DNA of 11,514 bases from DASYAE01 sp036501535. GTDB lineage: Bacteria; Actinomycetota; Actinomycetes; Streptomycetales; Catenulisporaceae. Made by a program: the position numbers and the translations under genes. Shown here one piece after another: positions 1 to 6,015 of the stretch. The stretch covers positions 1-11,514 of the forward strand of contig DASYAE010000089.1 of NCBI GenBank assembly GCA_036501535.1, read 5' to 3'. Within the stretch, counting starts at the first letter, position 1, and every line of letters begins with the position of its first letter. The notes under the pieces are model-generated. The model was not told the origin of the DNA and did not search any database. It was given only the letters and a program-made list of their open reading frames with translations.

Positions 1-383
1 GTCCGGTCGGCGAAGTCCGCCAGCGCGTCGCCCCCGGCCCCGGCCGCCTCGCCGACCAGCCGGGCCGCGGCGCCGGGACCGAGGGGGCCGAGCGGACCGC
101 GCGGCCGGCCGAGCCGGTGCAGCCCGCACGCGGACCAGTACTCGACCGGAACCTCCACGGTCACGCCGGCCAGGTCGAGCAGCACCGCCTGCGCGCCCTG
201 CGGCGGAGCGGGGATCTGCCGCTCCCGGATCCAGCAGCGCAGCAGCGCCTCGAGGGCCAGCCGGTCGCCCGACACCGGCACGCGGTCCGCGACGCCGGTC
301 GCTGTGCTGATCACGGGTGCGGGTAGGTCCTCGGGCGCGACCGGTCCGCCGAGCGGCGCCGGGGGCGGCGGGGCGGTGCTCAC
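1..383 (-). CDS. IucA/IucC-family NIS siderophore synthetase, N-terminal part (cut by window edge)
   Basis: The frame is open from GTG at 383 to the left edge, giving about 127 codons of what is normally a protein of roughly 600 residues. The start is supported by GAGGAG 5 nt upstream. After a Pro/Ala-rich leader of about 40 residues comes a segment containing ALLRCWIRERQ, then VPVEYWSACGLHRLGRPRG. This pattern (LLRCW.RE followed by V.Y.S..G.HR.G) resembles the N-terminus of aerobactin-type NRPS-independent siderophore synthetases. Such enzymes are cytoplasmic and use ATP to adenylate a carboxylate such as citrate and couple it to an amine or hydroxylamine. The catalytic core lies outside the window, so type A, B or C cannot be told. 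Position after dat and ddc strongly supports the call and corresponds to rhbC in the rhizobactin 1021 operon. The family call rests on motif memory, not a search. Confidence 0.78.
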   Translation of the reverse strand, partial: MSTAPPPPAPLGGPVAPEDLPAPVISTATGVADRVPVSGDRLALEALLRCWIRERQIPAPPQGAQAVLLDLAGVTVEVPVEYWSACGLHRLGRPRGPLGPLGPGAAARLVGEAAGAGGDALADFADR

Positions 384-428
384 CAGCGCTCCTCGGTCAA
401 CGCGTCTCCTTGCTCACGTGGTCTCCTC
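378..428 (-). repeat. Three tandem 17-bp repeats, each a ribosome binding site plus start codon
   Basis: Read on the minus strand, three contiguous 17-nt units follow one another: GAGGAGACCACGTGAGC (428-412), AAGGAGACGCGTTGACC (411-395) and GAGGAGCGCTGGTGAGC (394-378). Pairwise identity is 10 to 13 of 17. Each holds an AGGAG Shine-Dalgarno core, exactly 5 nt, and a GTG or TTG start (417, 400, 383). Because 17 is not a multiple of 3, the starts fall in three different frames. The first two open 6-codon ORFs (encoding MSKETR and MTEERW), and each stop overlaps the next start by 4 nt (TTGA, GTGA). The third start opens the siderophore synthetase gene. The sequence is plain; a role in translational coupling or ribosome loading is inference. 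Confidence 0.75.
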
Positions 429-454
429 GTCGGTCGGGCCCTGCGCGGCGGCCC

Positions 455-1978
455 TCAGGCGCGGTCCTCAGCTGCCGCGGCGGCGGCGATCAGGTCCAGC
501 AGCCGGTCCAGGTCGGCCGCGGTCGCGTCCGGGTTGATCAGGGTGAGCTTGAGCCGCAGCGCACCGGGGCCGGCCGGCTTGCCGTCCGGGCCGGGCAGCT
601 CGGTGCGGCCGACCACGGCGGAGCCCTCGGCCAGCAGCCGGCGCCGCGCGGCCGCGTTGACCCGGTCCGGCTCGCCGAACCGGGCCCGGTACCGGAACAG
701 CACCGTGGTCAGCGCGGGCTCGGCGACGAGCTCAAACTCCAGCCGCTCGCGCAGCGCCCGCGCGGCGTAGGCGGCCAGCTCGAAGCAGCGCTCGATCAGC
801 TCGTCCAGGCCGCGGCGGCCGAGCGCCTGGCAGGTCGCGGCGATCTTCACCGCGTCGGCGCGGCGGGTGGTGCGCAGCGAGCGGCCGAGCAGGTTCGGGT
901 ACCCGGCCCGCTCGTCGTCGAGGGCTGACAGGTACGCGACGCGGCGGGCCAGCGGGTCGAACACGGCCCGGTCGCGGGCCAGGAACAGCCCGGCCGGGAT
1001 CGGCTGCCAGCCGAGCTTGTGCAGGTCCAGCGCGACCGAGTCGGCCTGCTCGACGCCGGCCAGCAGGCCGCGTCGGCGGGAGCTGAACAGCAGCGCGCCG
1101 CCGTAGGCCGCGTCCACGTGGAACCAGGCGCCGTGCCGCCGGGCCACTCGCGCGCAGGCGGCCAGCGGGTCGATCGCGCCCGCGTCCGTCGTGCCGGCGG
1201 TGGCCACGACCGCGGCGACGATCTTGCCGTCGGCGGCCAGCACGGACGCAACGCGCTCCAGAGCGGCCGGGTCCATCCGGTGGTCCGGCAGGACCTCGAC
1301 CGGCACGACGGCGCGCTCGCCGAGGCCGAGCTGCGCGGCGCTGCGGGCCAGCGAGAAGTGCGCCACCGCGGAGGCGAGGATCTTGATCCGGCCGGCCGCG
1401 ATGCCGGGGACGCCGTCCTCGGCCGGATCGGTGTCGAAGGACCGGCGCACCGCCTCGTCCCGGGCGAACAGCAGGGCCATGAGGTTCGACTCGGTGCCGC
1501 CGGTGGTGACCGTTCCGCCCGGGTTCCAGCCGCCGTGCTCGGCCGAGGGGGGCGGCCCGGCGCCCGGCGCACCGTAGCAGAGCCCGCACATAGTCGCGAC
1601 GAGTTCGTCCTCGATGACGGCGGGCGCGGCGCACTGGTCCCACGAGTCGAGCGAGGTGTTGAGCGCCGCGGTGAGGCCGTCGGCGGCCACCGCGACGGGC
1701 AGGGCGGGGCAGTGCAGGTGCGCGGCGGTCAGCGGGTGCCGGGACTGTACGGACTCTGCCTCGAGCAGCGCCGCGAGCCGGATCAGCGCCTCGGCTCCGA
1801 CGCCCTGCTCGGGAAGCACCGGACCCAGCGCGGCGCGGACCCGCGCGGCGACGGCCTGTGGACCGCCCGGCGGCAGCGGCGCGGCCGGGCGGTCGAAGGC
1901 GGCGCAGTGGGCCTCGTCGCTGTGTTGTCCTTCCGGCTGCGCCGACCGCTCTGGCGGGTCCTCAACAGCCTGACTCAT
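455..1978 (-). CDS. ddc: PLP-dependent group II decarboxylase, probable L-2,4-diaminobutyrate decarboxylase
   Basis: This is a 507-residue fold-type I PLP decarboxylase. Visible landmarks are TTGGTESNLMALLFARD (about 158-174, cofactor phosphate region), AHFSL with His207 (ring-stacking histidine), HVDAAYGG at 287-294 with Asp289 (binds the pyridine nitrogen), and DLHKLGWQP with Lys321 as the Schiff-base lysine. The GGTESNLM and HKLGWQP variants fit the branch acting on 2,4-diaminobutyrate (RhbB or Ddc type). Expected reaction: L-2,4-diaminobutyrate to 1,3-diaminopropane plus CO2, in the cytoplasm. The ATG at 1978 overlaps the dat stop as ATGA, so the two are probably translationally coupled and their products act in sequence. 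Related decarboxylases act on lysine, ornithine or tyrosine, so the substrate is inferred from the dat neighbour. Length is normal and no break is seen. Confidence 0.87.
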   Translation of the reverse strand: MSQAVEDPPERSAQPEGQHSDEAHCAAFDRPAAPLPPGGPQAVAARVRAALGPVLPEQGVGAEALIRLAALLEAESVQSRHPLTAAHLHCPALPVAVAADGLTAALNTSLDSWDQCAAPAVIEDELVATMCGLCYGAPGAGPPPSAEHGGWNPGGTVTTGGTESNLMALLFARDEAVRRSFDTDPAEDGVPGIAAGRIKILASAVAHFSLARSAAQLGLGERAVVPVEVLPDHRMDPAALERVASVLAADGKIVAAVVATAGTTDAGAIDPLAACARVARRHGAWFHVDAAYGGALLFSSRRRGLLAGVEQADSVALDLHKLGWQPIPAGLFLARDRAVFDPLARRVAYLSALDDERAGYPNLLGRSLRTTRRADAVKIAATCQALGRRGLDELIERCFELAAYAARALRERLEFELVAEPALTTVLFRYRARFGEPDRVNAAARRRLLAEGSAVVGRTELPGPDGKPAGPGALRLKLTLINPDATAADLDRLLDLIAAAAAAEDRA

Positions 1979-3396
1979 TGGCCACCTCCGCGCCGGTTTC
2001 CGCTCACCGTATCGACCGCCGCCGTGATCGCCGCGATCGTGATGGCGGCGACCTGCTCGGCCTGCGCGTCGGTGATGGTGAGCGGGGGCAGCAGGCGCAG
2101 CACCGCGCCGTGCCGGCCGCCGAGCTCGACCAGCAGCCCGCGCTCCAGTGCCTCGGCCCGCACCGCGCGGGCCAGCTCCGGGGCGGCCGGGCGGGCGCCG
2201 AGCGCGTCGGGGGCCGCGTCCGGGTCGACCAGTTCCAGGCCGAGCATGAGGCCGCGGCCGCGCACGTCACCGATCGCCGGAAGCCCGTCGGCGGCCTCCC
2301 GGAACGTGCAGGCGAGCTGTTCGCCGACCTTGCGGGCACGCGTGGCCAGGTCGTGTTCGCGGATGTACTTGATGGTCGCGGTGCCTGCGGCCATGGCGAG
2401 CTGGTGGCCGCGGAAGGTGCCCGCGTGCGCGCCCTCGGCCCAGCGGTCGAGCCCGGCCCGGTAGACGACCACGGCCAGCGGCAGGCCGCCGCCGACCGCC
2501 TTCGACAGGACCATGACGTCCGGCACGACCCCGGCGTGGTCGACGCCCCACAGCTCGCCGGTGCGGCCGAACCCGGTCTGCACCTCGTCGGCGATCATCG
2601 GGATGCCGTGCTGACGGGTCGTCTCGCGGATGGAGCGCAGCCACGCGTCCGGCGCAGGGATCACGCCGCCCTCGCCTTGTACCGGCTCGACGATAAGCGC
2701 GGCCGGAGGCGTTAGACCTGAGCAGGGGTCATCGAGCAGTCGGCGCAGTTGCTCCGCCGCGATATGTGCACCGCCGCCGGAGCCGACCCCGTAAGGGCAC
2801 CGATAGTCCTGAGGGAAAGGCAGGCGCGTGATACCGGCGTCGGACACCTTGGCGGGTGTGCGGGCTGACGTGTTGCCAGATGCGGCCAGCGCGGCCGCGG
2901 TCATGCCGTGGTAGGCGCCGCTGAAGGAGATCAGGCCCGTGTTGCCGGTCGCGGTACGCACGAGCTTGAGCGCCGCCTCGACGGCGTCGGCGCCGGACGG
3001 TCCGCAGAACTGGATCCGCGCGTCTCGAGCCAGCTCCGGCGGCAGGCAGCCGAGCAGCGTATCGGTGAACTCGTCCTTGATCGGCGTGGCGAGGTCGAGC
3101 ACGTGCATCGGCGCCGAGTCGTCGAGCACCCGGCGGATCGCCGCGACCGCGGCCGGATGGTTGTGCCCGAGCGGCAGCGAGCCGGCGCCGGCCAGGCAGT
3201 CGAGGTATTCGCGGCCGTCCGCGCCGGTCACCGCCATGCCCTCGGCCCGGACCGGCACGATCGGCAGGTGCCGGGCGTAGCTGCGCGCCGAGGACTCCCG
3301 GCGCCGCTGGCGCTCCAGGATCGCCGCCATGTCCCGGGCCGCCGCGGGCACGTCCCCAGCGCTCTGCGACATGGGGGCCGACATGGGAGCCGGCAT
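1975..3396 (-). CDS. dat: Diaminobutyrate--2-oxoglutarate aminotransferase (class III PLP transaminase)
   Basis: A 473-residue class III aminotransferase when started at ATG 3396. That start has GAGGTG 6 nt upstream. An in-frame GTG at 3420 adds 8 residues but has no recognisable Shine-Dalgarno. In numbering from 3396, FCGPSGADAVEAAL (130-143) binds the cofactor phosphate, GAYHGMT follows at 160-166, ADEVQTGFGRTG (269-280) carries the PLP-binding Asp, and LSKAVGGGLPLA (297-308) holds Lys299 as the Schiff-base lysine. Expected reaction: glutamate plus L-aspartate 4-semialdehyde giving L-2,4-diaminobutyrate plus 2-oxoglutarate. An ectoine-type EctB has the same chemistry, but overlap with a decarboxylase gene and a downstream NIS synthetase point to siderophore synthesis. 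A candidate iron box lies 39-57 bp upstream, so expression is probably induced by iron starvation. Codon use shifts towards A/T endings in roughly 2650-2885. Confidence 0.88.
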   Translation of the reverse strand: MPAPMSAPMSQSAGDVPAAARDMAAILERQRRRESSARSYARHLPIVPVRAEGMAVTGADGREYLDCLAGAGSLPLGHNHPAAVAAIRRVLDDSAPMHVLDLATPIKDEFTDTLLGCLPPELARDARIQFCGPSGADAVEAALKLVRTATGNTGLISFSGAYHGMTAAALAASGNTSARTPAKVSDAGITRLPFPQDYRCPYGVGSGGGAHIAAEQLRRLLDDPCSGLTPPAALIVEPVQGEGGVIPAPDAWLRSIRETTRQHGIPMIADEVQTGFGRTGELWGVDHAGVVPDVMVLSKAVGGGLPLAVVVYRAGLDRWAEGAHAGTFRGHQLAMAAGTATIKYIREHDLATRARKVGEQLACTFREAADGLPAIGDVRGRGLMLGLELVDPDAAPDALGARPAAPELARAVRAEALERGLLVELGGRHGAVLRLLPPLTITDAQAEQVAAITIAAITAAVDTVSGNRRGGGQ

Positions 3397-3434
3397 GCGG
3401 GCCACCTCACTGACGGTCACCGAAAAGATCTTTG

Positions 3435-3453
3435 TGAGGTAAGCCTTACTTGT
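3435..3453 (-). promoter_or_regulatory. Candidate IdeR/DmdR1 iron box upstream of dat
   Basis: The minus strand reads ACAAGTAAGGCTTACCTCA. It matches the remembered actinobacterial iron-box consensus TTAGGTTAGGCTCACCTAA at 13 of 19 positions, including the core AGGCT and ACCT. The core is dyad-symmetric (GTAAGGCTTAC, one imperfect centre). It ends 15 nt before the GTG at 3420 and 39 nt before the preferred ATG at 3396, a position that would overlap the promoter. Fe(II)-loaded IdeR or DmdR1 would repress the siderophore operon here. Binding is inferred from sequence and from the siderophore genes that follow. Confidence 0.72.
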
Positions 3454-3470
3454 CGGCGGTCACGCGTCAA
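3443..3470 (-). promoter_or_regulatory. Candidate promoter of the dat-ddc-NIS operon
   Basis: On the minus strand TTGACG (3470-3465) matches the -35 consensus at 5 of 6 positions. A 16-nt spacer leads to TAAGGC (3448-3443), a poor -10 match lying inside the iron box. Overlap of the -10 region with the box would explain repression by occlusion. The -35 is convincing and the -10 is weak. Confidence 0.42.
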
Positions 3471-3637
3471 ACCCGGTTCGCTACCAAGGGTGAGTTGTCG
3501 GATGAACGTCAGAACGCGGTGGCCGAGAGATCGACGGGCCCCCGGACCCGCCCCGCGAACCACCCCTGAGAAAAGTCGTGTTCTGTCAAGTCGGGTCGCG
3601 AGAGGCCGCGGGCCGGACCCCTACGACCCGCAGCCCC

Positions 3638-3679
3638 CCGCCCCGGACCCGGCGTCTCGCGACGCCGCGGGCGGGGCGG
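3638..3679 (-). terminator. GC-rich hairpin downstream of hflX, probable terminator without U-tract
   Basis: An outer 8-bp stem (CCGCCCCG at 3638-3645 with CGGGGCGG at 3672-3679) encloses an inner 7-bp stem CGGCGTC-TCGC-GACGCCG (3650-3667) with a 4-nt loop, joined by a short internal loop. It begins 42 nt beyond the hflX stop in the direction of transcription. No T-run follows, which is common for terminators in high-GC actinobacteria. It would isolate the iron-regulated operon from hflX read-through. The structure is visible; termination is inferred. Confidence 0.55.
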
Positions 3680-3721
3680 AGGGTGTTCGTCCGGGCGGGT
3701 GACGCATTGGCTGACGCTGCG

Positions 3722-5200
3722 TCAGGCGCTCGTCGCGGCGAACTCGCTGAGCGCGGCGGCCAGCTGGGGGTCGACCCGGGCCAGCACCCGGGTGCCGGTC
3801 TCCAGGTGCGTCTCGCTGAGCAGCTCGCCGGAGGCGTGGATGCGCGCGACCAGGTCGCCCCGGCCGTACGGGACCAGCGCGTCCACCTCGATGGCGGGGC
3901 GCGGCAGGTCCTCCTCCAGCGCGGCCAGCAGCTTGTCGACGCCCTCGCCGGTGCGCGCGGACACGATCACCGCGTGCGGCTCCCGGCGCAGCAGCCTGGC
4001 CAGCGTCTCCGGGTCGGCCGCGTCGGCCTTGTTGAAGACCACGATCTCCGGCACCTTCGCCGCGCCGATCTCGCCGAGCACCTCGCGCACCGCGGCGATC
4101 TGGCCCTCCGGGTCCTCGTGCGAGGCGTCCACCACGTGCAGGATCAGGTCGGCGTCGACGACCTCCTCCAGGGTGGACCGGAAGGCGTCGACCAGCAGGT
4201 GCGGCAGGTGCCGCACGAAGCCGACCGTGTCGGCCAGGGTGAACGTGCGCCCGGTCGAGGTCTGCGCCCGGCGCACGGTCGGGTCCAGCGTGGCGAACAG
4301 CGCGTCCTCCACCAGCACCCCGGCCCCGGTGAGCCGGTTGAGCAGCGAGGACTTTCCGGCGTTGGTGTACCCGGCGATGGCCACCGCCGGCACCGCGCCG
4401 CGCTTGCGCTCCTGACGCTTGGTCTGCCGGGACTTGCCGAGGCCGGCCAGCTCCCGGCGCATCCGGGCCATCTTCTCCCGGATCCGCCGCCGGTCCAGCT
4501 CGATCTTGGTCTCGCCGGGTCCGCGGGTGGCGATGCCGCCGCCTCCGGAGGTGCCGCCGCCACCCATCTGGCGGGAGAGCGACTGGCCCCAGCCGCGCAG
4601 CCTCGGCAGCATGTACTGCATCTGGGCGAGCGCGACCTGCGCCTTGCCCTCCCGGGACTTGGCGTGCTGGGCGAAGATGTCCAGGATCAGCGCGGTGCGG
4701 TCGACCACCTTGACCTTGACCACGTCCTCGAGGTGGATCAGCTGGGCCGGGGTCAGCTCGCCGTCGCAGATCACCGTGTCGGCGCCGGTCGAGACGACCA
4801 GGTCGCGCAGCTCGCGGGCCTTGCCGGAGCCGATGTAGGTGGCCGGGTCGGGCCGGTCGCGGCGCTGCATGACGCCGTCGAGGACCTGCGAGCCGGCCGT
4901 CTCGGCCAGCGCGGCGAGCTCTCGCAGCGAGGCCTCCGCGTCGGCCGGGGTGCCGGAGTGCCAGACCCCGACCAGGACGACCCGCTCCAGCCGCAGCCGG
5001 CGGTACTCGACCTCGGTGACGTCCTCGAGCTCGGTGGAGAGTCCGGCCACCCGGCGCAGCGCCTGGCGGTCCGCCAGGTCCAGCTGGTCGCCGTCGTAGC
5101 TGTCGTAGCCGGCGTTGATGTCGTGGTCGGCACTGCGGTCCGCGCGGTAACGCTCCTCCTCGCCGATGCCGTCCGTCGCGAGTCGGTGCGATTCAGTCAT
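3722..5200 (-). CDS. hflX: GTPase HflX (ribosome-splitting factor)
   Basis: A 492-residue protein of the usual actinobacterial HflX length, started at ATG 5200 (MTESHR) with AAGGGA a few nt upstream. The N-terminal HflX domain (about 70-260) includes TYIGSGKARELRDLV, FAQHAKSREGKAQVALAQ and a glycine-rich loop GGGGTSGGGG (213-222) followed by RGPGETKIELDRR. The G domain has G1 GYTNAGKSS (277-285), G3 DTVGF (324-328), G4 NKAD (390-393) and G5 SA (414-415). HflX binds the 50S subunit and splits stalled or hibernating 70S ribosomes under stress. The frame stays open upstream to an ATG at 5407, but that extension has low GC at third positions and spans a strong hairpin, so I do not include it. Lying directly behind clgR, it may share stress control. 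Confidence 0.95.
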   Translation of the reverse strand: MTESHRLATDGIGEEERYRADRSADHDINAGYDSYDGDQLDLADRQALRRVAGLSTELEDVTEVEYRRLRLERVVLVGVWHSGTPADAEASLRELAALAETAGSQVLDGVMQRRDRPDPATYIGSGKARELRDLVVSTGADTVICDGELTPAQLIHLEDVVKVKVVDRTALILDIFAQHAKSREGKAQVALAQMQYMLPRLRGWGQSLSRQMGGGGTSGGGGIATRGPGETKIELDRRRIREKMARMRRELAGLGKSRQTKRQERKRGAVPAVAIAGYTNAGKSSLLNRLTGAGVLVEDALFATLDPTVRRAQTSTGRTFTLADTVGFVRHLPHLLVDAFRSTLEEVVDADLILHVVDASHEDPEGQIAAVREVLGEIGAAKVPEIVVFNKADAADPETLARLLRREPHAVIVSARTGEGVDKLLAALEEDLPRPAIEVDALVPYGRGDLVARIHASGELLSETHLETGTRVLARVDPQLAAALSEFAATSA

Positions 5201-5305
5201 GTCTTCCCTTCGATGCGCCGCCATCTGCGGCTTCGCTGTACTTCCCACACGGCTGCCGCGCAGCCCGTGGCCCGATTGTCCCCGTTCGGGATCGCCCTGC
5301 CCATT

Positions 5306-5332
5306 TGTTTTCCGGCCGGCGGCTGTTTTCCG
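5306..5332 (-). repeat. Perfect 9-bp direct repeat CGGAAAACA in the clgR-hflX gap
   Basis: The minus strand carries CGGAAAACA at 5332-5324 and again at 5314-5306, with a 9-nt GC-only spacer (period 18 bp). The AAAA cores stand out in otherwise GC-dominated DNA. Positioned about 105-130 bp upstream of the hflX start, they could be a direct-repeat operator or an activator site. No regulator is recognised for this motif, and the function is unknown. Confidence 0.45.
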
Positions 5333-5355
5333 CTCGGCCCCGCCCGGCGCGAAGC

Positions 5356-5400
5356 ACGACGGCCCGGCCGGGTCTCCACCCGCCGGGCCGCCTGCGTCGT
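5356..5400 (-). terminator. Strong hairpin immediately after clgR, probable terminator or attenuator
   Basis: Starting 6 nt after the clgR stop, the minus strand folds as GGCCCGGCGGGT (5389-5378), loop GGAG, then ACCCGGCCGGGCC (5373-5361). This is a 12-bp stem with one bulged G. Outer arms ACGAC (5400-5396) and GTCGT (5360-5356) also pair across a 6-nt one-sided bulge. There is no U-run. Proximity to the stop suggests termination of clgR transcription, or attenuation before hflX or protection of the clgR mRNA 3' end. Confidence 0.62.
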
Positions 5401-5406
5401 CTCGCA

Positions 5407-6015
5407 TCAGCGCAGTGCCAGATCACCCATCGTGATCAGCGGAAACGTCATCACGCGGTCGGCGTCCGCGAAGACGCCCACGCCCGCGTAGGTCCCGGCC
5501 TGCGAGACCGGGACGGCCACCTGCGCCCCGCTCGGCGCCGTGGCCACCTGCTGGGCGGTGCGGCGGGTCGGCGGCGTGCGCACGACCGCCGGGCGCGAGC
5601 CGGGCCGGCCGGTCGGATGGGCGGCGGCCCTGGCCACGGGCTTGGCCAGCACCGCGGCCTTGCCGACCGGTACCGCGCCGATGTTCGAGCCGGTCACCGT
5701 GCCGACCCGGGCACCGGGCACCGCGCTGGCGCCCACGGGCACCGGAACGCCCATGCGCTCGGCCTCGATACGGGCGGCGAGCTCGGCCGCGGCCAGGTCC
5801 ACGGAGACCTCGCGCAGCAGGTCGGACAGGTTGATGTGCAGGGCGTCGCAGATCGCCGCGAGAAGCTCTGAGGAGGGCTCCTTCTGGCCCCGCTCGATCT
5901 CGGAGAGGTAGCCGGGCGAAATCCGCGCTTCGGCCGCGAGCTGGCGCAGCGTGCGCCCCTCGACCTGCCGCTTGCGCCGCAGCACATCGCCGAGCAGGCG
6001 ACGGATCAGGATCAT
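5407..6015 (-). CDS. clgR: XRE-family transcription regulator ClgR
   Basis: A 202-residue protein started at ATG 6015 (MILIRRLLGDVLRR), with GGAGG 9 nt upstream; an ATG at 6051 would add 12 unconserved residues. Residues 6-66 form a helix-turn-helix with GRTLRQLAAEARISPGYLSEIERG and KEPSSELLAAICDAL, very like ClgR of Mycobacterium and Streptomyces. ClgR activates clp protease genes and others during proteolytic or envelope stress. Its place after pgsA and cinA matches the actinobacterial arrangement. The tail beyond about residue 85 is Ala/Pro/Val-rich and low-complexity. The protein ends GDLALR, not in the alanine-rich tail that I recall acting as a ClpP degradation signal. ClgR often controls itself; the 314-bp upstream gap leaves room for that. 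Confidence 0.9.
   Translation of the reverse strand: MILIRRLLGDVLRRKRQVEGRTLRQLAAEARISPGYLSEIERGQKEPSSELLAAICDALHINLSDLLREVSVDLAAAELAARIEAERMGVPVPVGASAVPGARVGTVTGSNIGAVPVGKAAVLAKPVARAAAHPTGRPGSRPAVVRTPPTRRTAQQVATAPSGAQVAVPVSQAGTYAGVGVFADADRVMTFPLITMGDLALR

Larger units (their letters stand above)
3421..3721. other. Intergenic region between hflX and dat
   Basis: This 301-bp gap lies after the end of hflX and before dat. It contains a long GC-rich hairpin near the hflX end, and a -35 candidate and iron box next to dat. A small dyad CTGACG-CTG-CGTCAG (3711-3725) runs into the hflX stop codon. Between about 3480 and 3637 I see no credible gene, tRNA or repeat. The region separates the conserved chromosomal block on the right from the siderophore operon on the left. 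Confidence 0.6.

Noticed and set aside
3711..3725. Dyad CTGACG-CTG-CGTCAG at the hflX stop as a terminator
   Set aside because: The 6-bp stem overlaps the coding end and is much weaker than the hairpin at 3638-3679.
5201..5407. 69-codon N-terminal extension of hflX from ATG 5407, overlapping the clgR stop as TGATG
   Set aside because: About 29 percent of its codons end in A or T, it spans a strong hairpin, and ATG 5200 has a ribosome site and gives the normal HflX length.
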